Source: a virus. Taken from it: a DNA stretch of 29,437 nucleotides. The notes below the pieces were generated by a model. That model made no database searches and was not told where the DNA came from. It saw only the letters and a list, made by a program, of their open reading frames with translations. The stretch's first letter is position 1, and each line of letters begins with the position of its first letter. The stretch lies in the IMG/VR virus record IMGVR_UViG_3300042484_000088, positions 1 to 29,437 of that record. One strand, written 5' to 3'. Position numbers and translations under genes: made by a program. Shown here in pieces: positions 20,985-29,400 of this stretch.

Positions 20985-21449
20985 ATGGAACTACAACAAA
21001 TCTTCGAAACAACAAAAGAACAAAGGACTGAGTTTACCTATCAATTAATTGAACGCTTAAACGCAGGGGAACTTGACCCGTTAAAAACACATCTACAAGT
21101 CAAAGCCTTAGAGGATATGCTTGAAACCCTAAAGTCAAACAAGGACTACAAAGATGCCGTATTACAAGCAGCCGTATTAAATGGCAAGGACTTTGAATAT
21201 ATGAGTGCAAAGTTCAACATTCGCGAGGTCGGAGTTAAGTACGATTATAGCAAATGCGAAAGCCCACAATACGAGGAAATTATGGCTGAGTACAATAGCG
21301 CAGCCAAAGCCAAAAAGGATATGGAAGAGTTCCTTAAAAAAGTGCCGCATCAAGGACTTGATATTATAAACGGAGTTACTGGCGAGGTTACCAAAGTTTA
21401 CCCACCTGCTAAGAGTAGCACAACCTCAGTAGCCGTATCTCTAAAGTAA
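20985..21449 (+). CDS. Conserved phage protein, 154 aa, upstream of tail chaperone
   Basis: A helical protein with the recurrent pieces LNAGELDPLKTHLQVKALED, AAVLNGKDFEYMSAKFNIR and VKYDYSKCESPQYEEIM, seen in many phage hypotheticals near early or replication genes. A charged linker follows (KAKKDMEEFLKK), then a Ser/Thr-rich end. No catalytic motif. Function unknown; the pattern is conserved enough that I am confident it is a real gene. Confidence 0.7.
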   Translation: MELQQIFETTKEQRTEFTYQLIERLNAGELDPLKTHLQVKALEDMLETLKSNKDYKDAVLQAAVLNGKDFEYMSAKFNIREVGVKYDYSKCESPQYEEIMAEYNSAAKAKKDMEEFLKKVPHQGLDIINGVTGEVTKVYPPAKSSTTSVAVSLK

Positions 21450-21540
21450 TAAAAATATTATACTTCTTTACAATTTGCTTACCTTTGTTTGCAGTAGCTT
21501 ACATCGGTGGGCATCTTGTATATATTATAAAACAATTAAA

Positions 21541-21621
21541 ATGATACTTTTACCATTCGCAATAATTATAGTAATTTTAGCTATAATTGAAGTTAGGGAT
21601 ATGTACAACCAAACGAAATGA
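21541..21621 (+). CDS. Small membrane protein, 26 aa
   Basis: ILLPFAIIIVILAIIEV followed by RDMYNQTK: one membrane helix with a short charged tail. ATGA overlap with the next gene. An open frame without a start codon (21450-21543) just upstream also encodes a hydrophobic segment. Short, so a chance frame is possible. Confidence 0.35.
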   Translation: MILLPFAIIIVILAIIEVRDMYNQTK

Positions 21622-21734
21622 TAGTAGCAATAATATGTTCTTTAATCTCAGCAACCCTTATATCAATAGTATGGGTTAGATTAATAGATAAAAGCAATAA
21701 GATGTTAGAACAAGACAAAAAAGAAAACAAATGA
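21618..21734 (+). CDS. Small membrane protein, 38 aa
   Basis: IVAIICSLISATLISIVWV membrane helix then a charged tail (DKSNKMLEQDKKENK). The stop overlaps the start of the tail chaperone gene (ATGA at 21731-21734). The topology repeats that of the 41-aa and 26-aa proteins. Coupling supports expression. Confidence 0.45.
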   Translation: MIVAIICSLISATLISIVWVRLIDKSNKMLEQDKKENK

Positions 21735-22405
21735 CTTGGAACGATTTAACAGTCTGGCAGTACCAACAGATTTACCCTATAGTAACTAAGCCTGAAAAGG
21801 ATTGGACAACCCTTGATGTAGAAAGTAAGCTTGTAGGCATTTTATACAACATTACAGACACGCAAGTTGATAGCCTTAGCGTAGGGGAATTTAATAAAAT
21901 GAAGGCAACCTTAGGCTTCTTAGACGATAAGATTGAAGGTAAGCCCGTTAAGTACACAGAAGTAAACGGCAAACGCTATAGATTTATCTATGATGTGCAG
22001 CAAATTAAAGCAGCCAGATACATAGAGACTAAAGTATTTAGCACCGACTTAGTAGGTAACATTCATAAGTTAGCAGCCTCAATAGTTATGCCTCAACGCA
22101 AAACTTGGTATGGCAGATGGGTAGATGATAAGTATGATGCCTCTAAGCATAGCCAATATGCAGACGATTTACAAGCAGCAAAATTTATGCACGTTTACCA
22201 ATCGGTTGTTTTTTTTTATCAAGTATACAGAAACTGGATAGAAGTTTCCAGGGACTATTTGGTGAAGGAAATGATGAGTCAGGGGATAACTTCGGAGTTG
22301 GCACTAAAGGGGGTTCAAACTTTATGCGAGATTTTGGATGGCAATATTGCGCCAAATCTGTTGCCGACCACGAAAATATCTCAGTTGATGAAGCCTACGA
22401 ATTAG
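21731..22405 (+). CDS. Tail-assembly chaperone (unshifted form)
   Basis: 224 residues. An N-terminal domain opens with WNDLTVWQYQQIYPI; a helical middle and a basic-aromatic region (TWYGRWVDDKYD) follow, then helical QSVVFFYQVYRNWIEVSRDYL. It matches from memory the chaperone-type proteins of Bacteroidetes siphoviruses that precede tail genes. Such genes (lambda G/GT) normally make a second, longer product by -1 frameshifting; here the signal A_AAG_GGG lies at 22306-22312. The last 30 residues (VQTLCEIL to MKPTN) are replaced in the shifted form. Chaperones of this kind bind the tape measure before tube assembly. Confidence 0.65.
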   Translation: MTWNDLTVWQYQQIYPIVTKPEKDWTTLDVESKLVGILYNITDTQVDSLSVGEFNKMKATLGFLDDKIEGKPVKYTEVNGKRYRFIYDVQQIKAARYIETKVFSTDLVGNIHKLAASIVMPQRKTWYGRWVDDKYDASKHSQYADDLQAAKFMHVYQSVVFFYQVYRNWIEVSRDYLVKEMMSQGITSELALKGVQTLCEILDGNIAPNLLPTTKISQLMKPTN

Positions 22406-22488
22406 CGACTATCCAGTTCCTAAATACACTTAGTTACCTGAAGGCAAAAGCCGATTACGATAAAGAGCAACATAGGAAACTTAAATAG
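22306..22488 (+). CDS. -1 frameshift extension of the tail chaperone
   Basis: At 22306-22312 the zero frame reads ctA AAG GGG, a canonical X_XXY_YYZ slippery heptamer. After slipping back one base the frame continues GSNFMRDFGWQYCAK and runs 58 codons to TAG at 22486-22488, giving a 252-residue product in place of 224. The extension (HENISVDEAYELATIQFLNT, YLKAKADYD) is helical and looks like the T domain of G/GT-type chaperones. An in-frame ATG at 22324 could alternatively start a 54-aa separate protein. Confidence 0.6.
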   Translation, partial: KGGSNFMRDFGWQYCAKSVADHENISVDEAYELATIQFLNTLSYLKAKADYDKEQHRKLK

Positions 22489-22529
22489 CCCCACAAGCCC
22501 TGCCATTTTTGGTGGGGTTAGTTATTTTT
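22486..22529 (+). terminator. Intrinsic terminator after the tail chaperone
   Basis: TAGCCCCAC (22486-22494) pairs with GTGGGGTTA (22512-22520) as a 9-bp stem with one G.U pair and a 17-nt loop, followed by GTTATTTTT. The stop codon of the shifted frame is inside the stem. It closes the 20152 transcript before the tail structural genes. Confidence 0.7.
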
Positions 22530-22552
22530 AGCCCTTGCTTATATTTATTAGC

Positions 22553-23233
22553 GTGAGTATATCAAAGGCGCAAATACAATCATTAAGGGAAGGCTTTTTA
22601 AAAAGCATAGGCGATACTGGCTTTGGAAAGGTTAAGGAAGGCGATTTGCCTGTATTAGAGGAAACCTTATCTTTATACGGACAAGCCTTTAATGATGCGC
22701 TAATCAAGATATTAGACCAAGAAAATATAACAAGTTCTGGTAAGTTAGCAGAACCGGCAATCGGTATTGTAACTAAATTTGGAAACAGTTACGTTTTAAG
22801 TTTAGGATATGAGCAAGGAAGCGAACAAGACAAATACTTTAGATTTGTCAATAAAGGGGTTAAGGGTACAAACAATACAAAGGCAGATGCTAAAACGCCT
22901 TATTCGTTCAAGACAAGTAGCAAGTCAATTCCGGTTAATGTAATAGAAAAATGGCTTACTTATAATAAGCTAAAATCGGTAGCCGTTAAGAAGTACACAA
23001 AGCTTGGAGCGGAAAGCAAAGCAATACAAGGAAAAAAATCTTTAGCTTGGGCGATAGCAAAAAGCATACATACTAAAGGGCTTAGGTCTACACACTATTT
23101 TGACAGAGCAGTAGCCCAAATATTTAATAAAGAATTTATTGAAAATATAGCAGTCGCAGTAGGTGGCGATGTATTAATTCAAATAAAGCAAACAGTAAAC
23201 GAAAGCAAGAATGGCAATAACAATAACAAGTAG
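22553..23233 (+). CDS. Putative tail-completion / minor tail protein
   Basis: GTG at 22553 gives MSISKAQIQSLREGF; the open frame also has TTG at 22535, but that would overlap a TATATTTA box (22540-22547) and add a hydrophobic run. 226 residues: a helical N-terminus, a beta middle (GIVTKFGNSYVLSLGYE) and a basic helical end (SLAWAIAKSIHTKGL, YFDRAVAQIF). It resembles HK97 gp10-type neck/tail proteins or Bacteroidetes phage minor tail proteins. It sits between the chaperone terminator and the tail-tip genes. Role inferred. Confidence 0.45.
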   Translation: MSISKAQIQSLREGFLKSIGDTGFGKVKEGDLPVLEETLSLYGQAFNDALIKILDQENITSSGKLAEPAIGIVTKFGNSYVLSLGYEQGSEQDKYFRFVNKGVKGTNNTKADAKTPYSFKTSSKSIPVNVIEKWLTYNKLKSVAVKKYTKLGAESKAIQGKKSLAWAIAKSIHTKGLRSTHYFDRAVAQIFNKEFIENIAVAVGGDVLIQIKQTVNESKNGNNNNK

Positions 23234-24425
23234 CCCTGCACCTTATTCGTCAATGCACGATAACCTTTGGTTTGTGTCAAGTTCTACTAATAGTGGAACT
23301 ACAAACTTTAAATTCGTGTATGATGTATACATTAACGGAAGCCAAGTAATTAGGTCAAAGGTATTCCCTGCGCCAAGTGCAGAAGGTAGCTATGGCGTGT
23401 TTAACGCATCTCCAATGGTAAGAAGTTTTGTAACTAATTATTTCGAGCCTTCAGGAAACTCAATACTTGTAGCTTCAAACGATAAGATTAAAGTAGATTA
23501 CCAAGTAAGGATAGGCGAAGAGGTTAGCGGTGTTACTACTACCAACTTAGCATCTGGCAGCTACTCAGCTTACAACTTTGTACCGCCATTGTTTGCCGAT
23601 GTATTCTTAACAAAGAACAATACACCTTTAGTGTTATCGGACTATTACGATAATTTACTATTGGAAAACTTTACGGACGATTTCTTAACGGAGCGTGATA
23701 CAGATAACATAACCCTTGAATACGGAGATAACTTTTACATTACGTTCCTACGCATAGCAACGGGCGGTTACTCAGCTTGGGTTGAAGTATTAGGCGATGG
23801 CGACGTGGTTACTAATACAGTATCGGGCAATATTACTTTAGGCGGTCAATTCAATATGTTTAACCTACAAGCCGGACACATAAACGATTGGGCATCTGGA
23901 ACTATAATTAACGAGAATACATACGGCTATAACTTCTATTTAAAAAGAGGTGTCGCACAAACAAGGGTAATTAAATTAAGACATAAGTGCTATCCTAAAT
24001 ACCAACAATTTAACTTGGAGTTCTTAAATAGGCTTGGCGGTTGGGACACTAAAAAATTCGCTTTAGTAAATAGAAGGTCAAGCGAGTATCAAAGGGCATC
24101 ATACAGGCGAAGCGACTGGCAGCTTGTAGGTGGGCAAATGACAAATATAGATGGATATAACAGATATAACGAAACAACTTTCAACTATGCTATTCAGCAT
24201 AAAGATAAATACAGGCTTACTTCTGATTGGGTTAGCGAACAAGATTATTCGTGGTTGGCTCAGCTTGTATCGTCTCCTATTGTTTATATGGAAGTACTTG
24301 GTGCTTACTTCCCTGTTACCATAAGCACGAGCAATTACGAGTATAAGTTAGAAAGTGCAGATAAACTATTTAACTTTGAGATTGAAATAGAAGTAGGTAA
24401 GTATTTAACAAGCCAATTCAGATAA
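23211..24425 (+). CDS. Tail/baseplate protein
   Basis: 404 residues, beta-rich, starting AITITSSPAPYSSMHDNLWF, a start typical of Bacteroidetes phage tail-tip proteins. Several YNFYLKRGV and KFALVNRRSSEYQRASYRR-type segments follow, and the C-terminus ends in a strand-rich FNFEIEIEVGKYLTSQFR. It overlaps the previous gene end by 23 bases. It could be a distal tail or baseplate hub component. No enzymatic motif seen. Confidence 0.55.
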   Translation: MAITITSSPAPYSSMHDNLWFVSSSTNSGTTNFKFVYDVYINGSQVIRSKVFPAPSAEGSYGVFNASPMVRSFVTNYFEPSGNSILVASNDKIKVDYQVRIGEEVSGVTTTNLASGSYSAYNFVPPLFADVFLTKNNTPLVLSDYYDNLLLENFTDDFLTERDTDNITLEYGDNFYITFLRIATGGYSAWVEVLGDGDVVTNTVSGNITLGGQFNMFNLQAGHINDWASGTIINENTYGYNFYLKRGVAQTRVIKLRHKCYPKYQQFNLEFLNRLGGWDTKKFALVNRRSSEYQRASYRRSDWQLVGGQMTNIDGYNRYNETTFNYAIQHKDKYRLTSDWVSEQDYSWLAQLVSSPIVYMEVLGAYFPVTISTSNYEYKLESADKLFNFEIEIEVGKYLTSQFR

Positions 24426-26506
24426 TGATTAGTACTGAAATTTATATCGAGGAACAGAAGATTGATTTATTGCAGGATATATCTACCGAGTTTACTTATG
24501 CCATTGACGATGTAAGTGAGTTCGGTAGTCGCAATACTTCCTTTAGCAAAACAATTAGCATACCAGGAACGGCAAATAATAACCTAATCTTTGGTTACAT
24601 CTTCGAACTTAACAACGCAAACGTAACAGTTGATGCACTGCCAAACGTAGGGTATAACTACAACGTAACTAAACAAGCTAACTGCAAAATCTTTATTGAT
24701 AAGGTGCAAATATTCAAAGGCACTTTAAGAATATTAGAAATAGTAATTGACAAAGAGACAATCGAATACCAATGCAGCGTGTTTGGAGAACTTGGTGGTT
24801 TTATCAATCAATTAGGTAATAAGCGTTTAGAAGATTTAAACTTTGATGCTTACAACCACACTTATAGCGTAGCCAATATTAGTGCGAGTTGGGATAACCC
24901 TGGCGGTTCTGGATATTACTATCCGCTTATTGATTACGGAAGTGTTAGCACGGGTACAGGTTCAACAGGACCAGGAGCATACGGAGTAGCTAAAAAGGAC
25001 TTTCAATACACAACTTTCAGACCGGCTTTCTATGTTAAAGAGTATATAGAGAAGATATTTGCAGGTACAGATTATACATTCGATTGCTCATTTTTTGATA
25101 CACCTTTATTCAAAAGGCTTATCATACCTAATAACCAGACAAACATTACTGCGTTAAATAATACCAGTATGAGTGCAGCTGCTATTAATAGAGATATGCT
25201 ATTAACAAGCGACCCTTACGTTCAATATACTTTAACAACCGCAGGTAGCTTTGGTATTGACGGAACTAATACTTTGTTTACTTATTCAGGTACAACTTTA
25301 ACTACAAATATAGAAATTACATTAAGCGGATTTGTAAACATATTCGACCCTGCACAATCTACTTACACTGTAATACTTAGAAAAAACGGAGTTCAAATTG
25401 CATCTCAAGATTTTGATGCGAGTGTTACAAGAATGCTTAATTGCGATTTTACTGCACAAGGTGTTACGTTTAATACTGGCGATACTATGCAAGTAGAAAT
25501 ACTTGGTACGTTAATGCAGATTGAAATATTCAATGGCAATATAGGTATCACTACAAGCACACCGACACAAGTACAAATTAACTTAGGAGAAACTATTAAG
25601 GTAAGCCAAACAATACCAAAGGGTATATTCCAAAGGGACTTCTTTTTAAGTATTGTAAAGATGTTTAATCTTTATGTGTATGAGAATAAGTTTAACGACA
25701 AAGAACTGGTTATTAGTCCGTATGTGGTTTTCTATCCTGAGAAGTCAGATGGCGCAGAAGATTGGACTAACAAAATAGACAGGGCTAAACCTATAAGCAT
25801 TAAGCCAATGAGTGAAGTCAATGCTCGTTACTATAACTATAAGTTCAAGCAAGATAATGATTTCTATTCCGAAAACTATCGTAAGAAGTATACAGAAGGT
25901 TATGGCGATTTTATTTACGATACTGAGTTTGACTTTGTAAAAGAAACAGATACTTTAGAAGTTATATTTGCAGCATCTGTACTTTATCAAGCAACAGGAC
26001 AAGACAAAGTATTTCCTTCAATCTATAAGAAGTCAAACACTAATAGTGCTGAGGATAGAATGGATAGCATCATTCGTATAATGCAAACAAAGAAGATTAC
26101 AGGCGTAGCAAGTTGGGACATAATGAATACAAGTACTGTATTAGGTAGCTATACAAGTTATGGATATGCAGGGCATTTGAATGACCCGATAAATTCTACA
26201 AGCGATATTAACTTTGGCGCACCTAAAGAACTACAATTTGTACCTTCTAACTTTACGGAGTTTAATGTGTTTAACGAATACCATAGTCCTTATCTTGCTG
26301 AGATTACAAACAAGGATAGTAAGCTATTAAGCTGCTTTGGTCTGTTAGACATAGTAGACATTTTCAATTTAGATTTTAGCAAGTACGTTTATATTGACGG
26401 AGTATTGTTTAGGCTTAACAAGGTCGAGAACTTTAACCCTATGGAATATAACACTACTAAGCTATCGTTTTTAAAAGTGATTAACACGAAATACCCAACA
26501 ATATAA
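24425..26506 (+). CDS. Tail-tip/baseplate hub protein, 693 aa
   Basis: It opens ISTEIYIEEQKIDLLQDIST, then FGSRNTSFSKTISIPGTANN, a pattern I know from large Bacteroidetes phage tail proteins. A Gly/Ser/Thr-rich middle (GGSGYYYP, STGTGSTGPG) and beta-rich C-terminal domains follow, ending FLKVINTKYP. No lysozyme or peptidase motif is evident. The size and adjacency to the tape measure fit a tail-tip hub. Confidence 0.55.
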   Translation: MISTEIYIEEQKIDLLQDISTEFTYAIDDVSEFGSRNTSFSKTISIPGTANNNLIFGYIFELNNANVTVDALPNVGYNYNVTKQANCKIFIDKVQIFKGTLRILEIVIDKETIEYQCSVFGELGGFINQLGNKRLEDLNFDAYNHTYSVANISASWDNPGGSGYYYPLIDYGSVSTGTGSTGPGAYGVAKKDFQYTTFRPAFYVKEYIEKIFAGTDYTFDCSFFDTPLFKRLIIPNNQTNITALNNTSMSAAAINRDMLLTSDPYVQYTLTTAGSFGIDGTNTLFTYSGTTLTTNIEITLSGFVNIFDPAQSTYTVILRKNGVQIASQDFDASVTRMLNCDFTAQGVTFNTGDTMQVEILGTLMQIEIFNGNIGITTSTPTQVQINLGETIKVSQTIPKGIFQRDFFLSIVKMFNLYVYENKFNDKELVISPYVVFYPEKSDGAEDWTNKIDRAKPISIKPMSEVNARYYNYKFKQDNDFYSENYRKKYTEGYGDFIYDTEFDFVKETDTLEVIFAASVLYQATGQDKVFPSIYKKSNTNSAEDRMDSIIRIMQTKKITGVASWDIMNTSTVLGSYTSYGYAGHLNDPINSTSDINFGAPKELQFVPSNFTEFNVFNEYHSPYLAEITNKDSKLLSCFGLLDIVDIFNLDFSKYVYIDGVLFRLNKVENFNPMEYNTTKLSFLKVINTKYPTI

Positions 26507-26509
26507 GAT

Positions 26510-28744
26510 ATGGCAGAAAGTAATGAACTCTCGTTTAATATAAAAATAGGTGGAAACCAAGACCAAGCTTTAGGCTCGTTAAAAGCGCAGTTAAAGGAAG
26601 CTACTCAAGAAGTACAAGCTTTATCAGATAAGTTTGGTGCTACTTCAGAACAAGCTATTGAAGCAGCAAAAAGGGCAGCCGAACTTAAAGACCAAATTGG
26701 TGATGCAGCAACCTTAGTAGACGCATTTAACCCAGATACAAAGTTTAAAGCATTCTCTCAAACTCTTGGAACAGTAGCAGGTGGATTTTCTGCGGTACAA
26801 GGAGCATTGGGTTTACTTGGTTCTAAAGGAGAAGATGTTGAAAAGACATTAGCAAAAGTACAATCAGCACTTGCACTTTCACAAGGTCTTGAACAATTAG
26901 GCGACTTAGGTGCTGCATTTACAAATTTAAAAGGTGTTGCAATAGATACCTTTAAAGGAATTAAAGCAGCTATTGGTTCTACTGGAATCGGTGTTTTAGT
27001 TGTTGCTTTAGGTGCTATTGTTACTTATTGGGATGATATCAAAGCTGCGGTAAGTGGTGTAAGTGAGGAACAAAAGAAGCTTTTAACAGATACTCAAGCA
27101 GATGTTAAAGCACAACAAGAAAAACTATCTGCAATAGATAGCCAAGATAATGTATTAAAACTACAAGGCAAATCTGAAAAGGAAATTTTAGGCTTAAAAA
27201 TTAAGCAAACAGAAGCGGTAATTGTTGCAACAGAAAAGCAAGTAGCACAACAAAAGGTAGTTCTACAAGCGCAGTTAGCAGCCGAAAAGCGTAACAAGGA
27301 AATACTTAAAGGTATATTAACCTTTGTAACTGCACCGCTTCAATTAGTTATAGATGGAGTTAATCAAGTAGCAAAAGTATTCGGTAAAGGATTCGAGTTT
27401 AACGTAGCAGAAAAACTATCTGGTTTAGTATTTGACCCTAAAGCAACAGAAGCAAATGGGCAAAAAGAAATTGCTGCTTTAGATAAAACTCTTAGTGACC
27501 TTAAAAATAAAAAAGCAGGGTTTCAATTAGCTGTTCAAAACATAGACAGACAAGGTGCAAGTAAATCAGCAGGTGATGCGGAAAGGATAAGAAAAGAAAG
27601 GGAAGCTGCGGAAAAAGAAGCACAAACTATATTAGCAGAAGCTAATAAAAAGCTAAAGACACAACAAGAACAAGACCTTTTAAATATAACAGAAGCTTAT
27701 GCCGAGAAGCAAAAGAAGTTAGCTTTAGCAGGTATAAAAGATAATGGAGATTTAGCAGCCGCAGAACAAAAGGAAAGACAAGCGGTATTAGATAAGTATG
27801 CTAAAGAAGCAAAGGATTTAAAAGACAAGAATGACAAAGAGGCTAAAGACAAAGAAATTGCTTTTCAAACAGAATTAAATAAGATTACGCTTGAAACAAA
27901 GTTAGCAGGTATTAAAGACGAGGGCGAAAAAGCAAGGGTAGAATTAGAAGCTAATTTTAAAAAACAAAGAGAAGATATTGATGCTAATGAAAAGTTTACT
28001 GCTGAACAAAAGACGGCATTAAAATTAGAGTTAGCTAAAAAAGAAGCTTTAGCACTTGATGCATTAAAATTAGCTGAAGATAAAAAAATTGCTGATAGTG
28101 AACTTGCTGCATTAGATAAAAGATTAGCTGACAATGAAGCTGATTTGCAAATCGAAAGAAGTTTATTAGACCAAAAAGATACACTACTAAAAGATGCTTT
28201 TGCTAAAAAATTAATAACAGAAGAACAATATAATGCAGGTGTAGCGGCAAACGCAAAGGCAAGAACTGATATAGACAAAAAAGAAGCTGAAACAAAAGTG
28301 CAGCTTTTACAAATGACTTCTCAGGCTTTAACTCAAGCGGCTGATATATTAGGCAAAGAAACGGCAGCAGGTAAAACATTGGCGGTTGCAGGTGCTTTAA
28401 TTAATACTTATCAAGGTATTGCAGCAGGTGTAAAGTTAGGATTTCCTTTAGCTATCCCTGCGGTTGCTATGGCAGCGGCAACTGGTTTTAGTGCAGTTAA
28501 AAATATATTAGCAGTTAAAACACCTGGTGGTTCAAGCGGTGGCGCAGCTAATATTAGCGCACCTAATGTTAGTGCTATGGCACCAATGGCTCCACCTCAA
28601 CCACAAGCACAAACTACAAGCCTTAATACTCAAACCATTAATGCCTTAGGCAACCAAGCACAAAGAGCCTATGTGGTTGAGAGCGATGTTACGAGCAGTC
28701 AGCAACGTATTGCAGCTATTCAGCAACGTGCAAGATTTGGTTAA
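26510..28744 (+). CDS. Tape measure protein
   Basis: 744 residues. Residues 10-70 are coiled coil (QALGSLKAQLKEATQEVQAL). A hydrophobic segment at about 155-175 (STGIGVLVVALGAIVTY) is followed by long Ala/Lys/Glu/Gln coiled-coil repeats (about 190-590). A second hydrophobic block (AVAGALINTYQGIAAGVKLG to AVAMAAATGFSAV) comes before a Gly/Pro/Gln tail. The rule of about 1.5 angstrom per residue predicts a tail near 110 nm. Such proteins set tail length and help DNA cross the membrane. Confidence 0.85.
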   Translation: MAESNELSFNIKIGGNQDQALGSLKAQLKEATQEVQALSDKFGATSEQAIEAAKRAAELKDQIGDAATLVDAFNPDTKFKAFSQTLGTVAGGFSAVQGALGLLGSKGEDVEKTLAKVQSALALSQGLEQLGDLGAAFTNLKGVAIDTFKGIKAAIGSTGIGVLVVALGAIVTYWDDIKAAVSGVSEEQKKLLTDTQADVKAQQEKLSAIDSQDNVLKLQGKSEKEILGLKIKQTEAVIVATEKQVAQQKVVLQAQLAAEKRNKEILKGILTFVTAPLQLVIDGVNQVAKVFGKGFEFNVAEKLSGLVFDPKATEANGQKEIAALDKTLSDLKNKKAGFQLAVQNIDRQGASKSAGDAERIRKEREAAEKEAQTILAEANKKLKTQQEQDLLNITEAYAEKQKKLALAGIKDNGDLAAAEQKERQAVLDKYAKEAKDLKDKNDKEAKDKEIAFQTELNKITLETKLAGIKDEGEKARVELEANFKKQREDIDANEKFTAEQKTALKLELAKKEALALDALKLAEDKKIADSELAALDKRLADNEADLQIERSLLDQKDTLLKDAFAKKLITEEQYNAGVAANAKARTDIDKKEAETKVQLLQMTSQALTQAADILGKETAAGKTLAVAGALINTYQGIAAGVKLGFPLAIPAVAMAAATGFSAVKNILAVKTPGGSSGGAANISAPNVSAMAPMAPPQPQAQTTSLNTQTINALGNQAQRAYVVESDVTSSQQRIAAIQQRARFG

Positions 28745-28774
28745 ATGATAACAATTTATAAAACTTAATATTTA
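28739..28774 (+). promoter_or_regulatory. Bipartite motif copy 1, upstream of prohead protease
   Basis: GGTTAAATGATAA (28739-28751), a 13-base gap, then TTAATATTTA (28765-28774), five bases before ATG 28780. The same pair with the same gap lies upstream of the next gene (29355-29390). Candidate phage-specific late promoter or regulatory element. Confidence 0.4.
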
Positions 28775-28779
28775 CGATT

Positions 28780-29364
28780 ATGGACTTACCTGTTTATTTA
28801 TTAGACATTAGCGAGGATATGAATGACGATGCCGAGGTCGATTATGTAGCACTCGTAGACAAACCTGCTATTCAAAAGAATTGGAATGCCTTTAAAAATC
28901 AACAACGCTTTGAAGTGGTTAGCGAAGATAAGCGTATTATCTCTGGCCCTCTTATGTTGGCTGATATGCCTATTTTTAGGAGTGATGCTACTTATGGCGA
29001 TTACTATGTGGTCTTTTCTAAAGACACTATATTCAAGATTGCTCAAAAGTTTTTCAAAAGAGGCTACCAATCAAACGTAAACTTAATGCACTCTCCTGAC
29101 CAACAAGTAGAAGGTGTAACAATGTTTGAGAGTTTTATTACAGACGAAAGCAGAGGTATACAACCAATGAAAGGGTTTGAAGATGCACCGGACGGCTCGT
29201 GGTTTGGTTCTTTTAAAGTAGATAACGAAGGCGTTTGGAATGATGTAAAGGAAGGTAAATTTAAAGGCTTTAGCGTAGAAGGGTTATTTACTTACAAGAC
29301 AAAGCCGACTAAAGAACAAGAACTTATGAATGCAATAAAGGAAATATTGCAACGGGTTAAATGA
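28780..29364 (+). CDS. Prohead protease, XkdF-like
   Basis: 194 residues. DLPVYLLDISEDMNDDAEVD and VALVDKPAI open the XkdF-type serine protease pattern. Catalytic-type His104 (NLMHSPDQ) and Ser165 (KGFSVEGLF) are in place, and a strand with SFITDESRGIQP lies between. It probably matures capsid and scaffold during head assembly. It ends 36 bases before the next gene, which is cut by the window edge. Spaced from the tape measure by a motif-bearing gap. Confidence 0.75.
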   Translation: MDLPVYLLDISEDMNDDAEVDYVALVDKPAIQKNWNAFKNQQRFEVVSEDKRIISGPLMLADMPIFRSDATYGDYYVVFSKDTIFKIAQKFFKRGYQSNVNLMHSPDQQVEGVTMFESFITDESRGIQPMKGFEDAPDGSWFGSFKVDNEGVWNDVKEGKFKGFSVEGLFTYKTKPTKEQELMNAIKEILQRVK

Positions 29365-29390
29365 TAAACAAAATCTTTTATTAATATTTA
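29355..29390 (+). promoter_or_regulatory. Bipartite motif copy 2, upstream of the next head gene
   Basis: GGTTAAATGATAA (29355-29367), 13 bases, TTAATATTTA (29381-29390), ten bases before ATG 29401. In copy 1 the 13-mer is read ggt-taa at the tape measure stop; here it is read gtt-aaa-tga at the protease stop. The match is therefore at DNA and not protein level. Confidence 0.4.
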
Positions 29391-29400
29391 AACAAAAAGA

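Noticed and set aside
21480-21487. TACCTTTG matching TAnnTTTG
   Set aside because: No TTG at an acceptable upstream distance and no gene starting at the right place; probably chance.
22209-22218. Run of nine T followed by A, with an in-phase TTTTTTT slippery site in the chaperone gene
   Set aside because: The -1 frame is open from here too, but a shift would remove about 30 conserved-looking residues (YQVYRNWIEV onward) and produce low-quality sequence before the good extension. The A_AAG_GGG site at 22306 is better placed.
27865-28278. 137-codon - strand open frame in the tape measure gene
   Set aside because: A Ser/Ala/Leu-rich shadow of the Lys/Glu/Ala coiled-coil repeats; no independent support.
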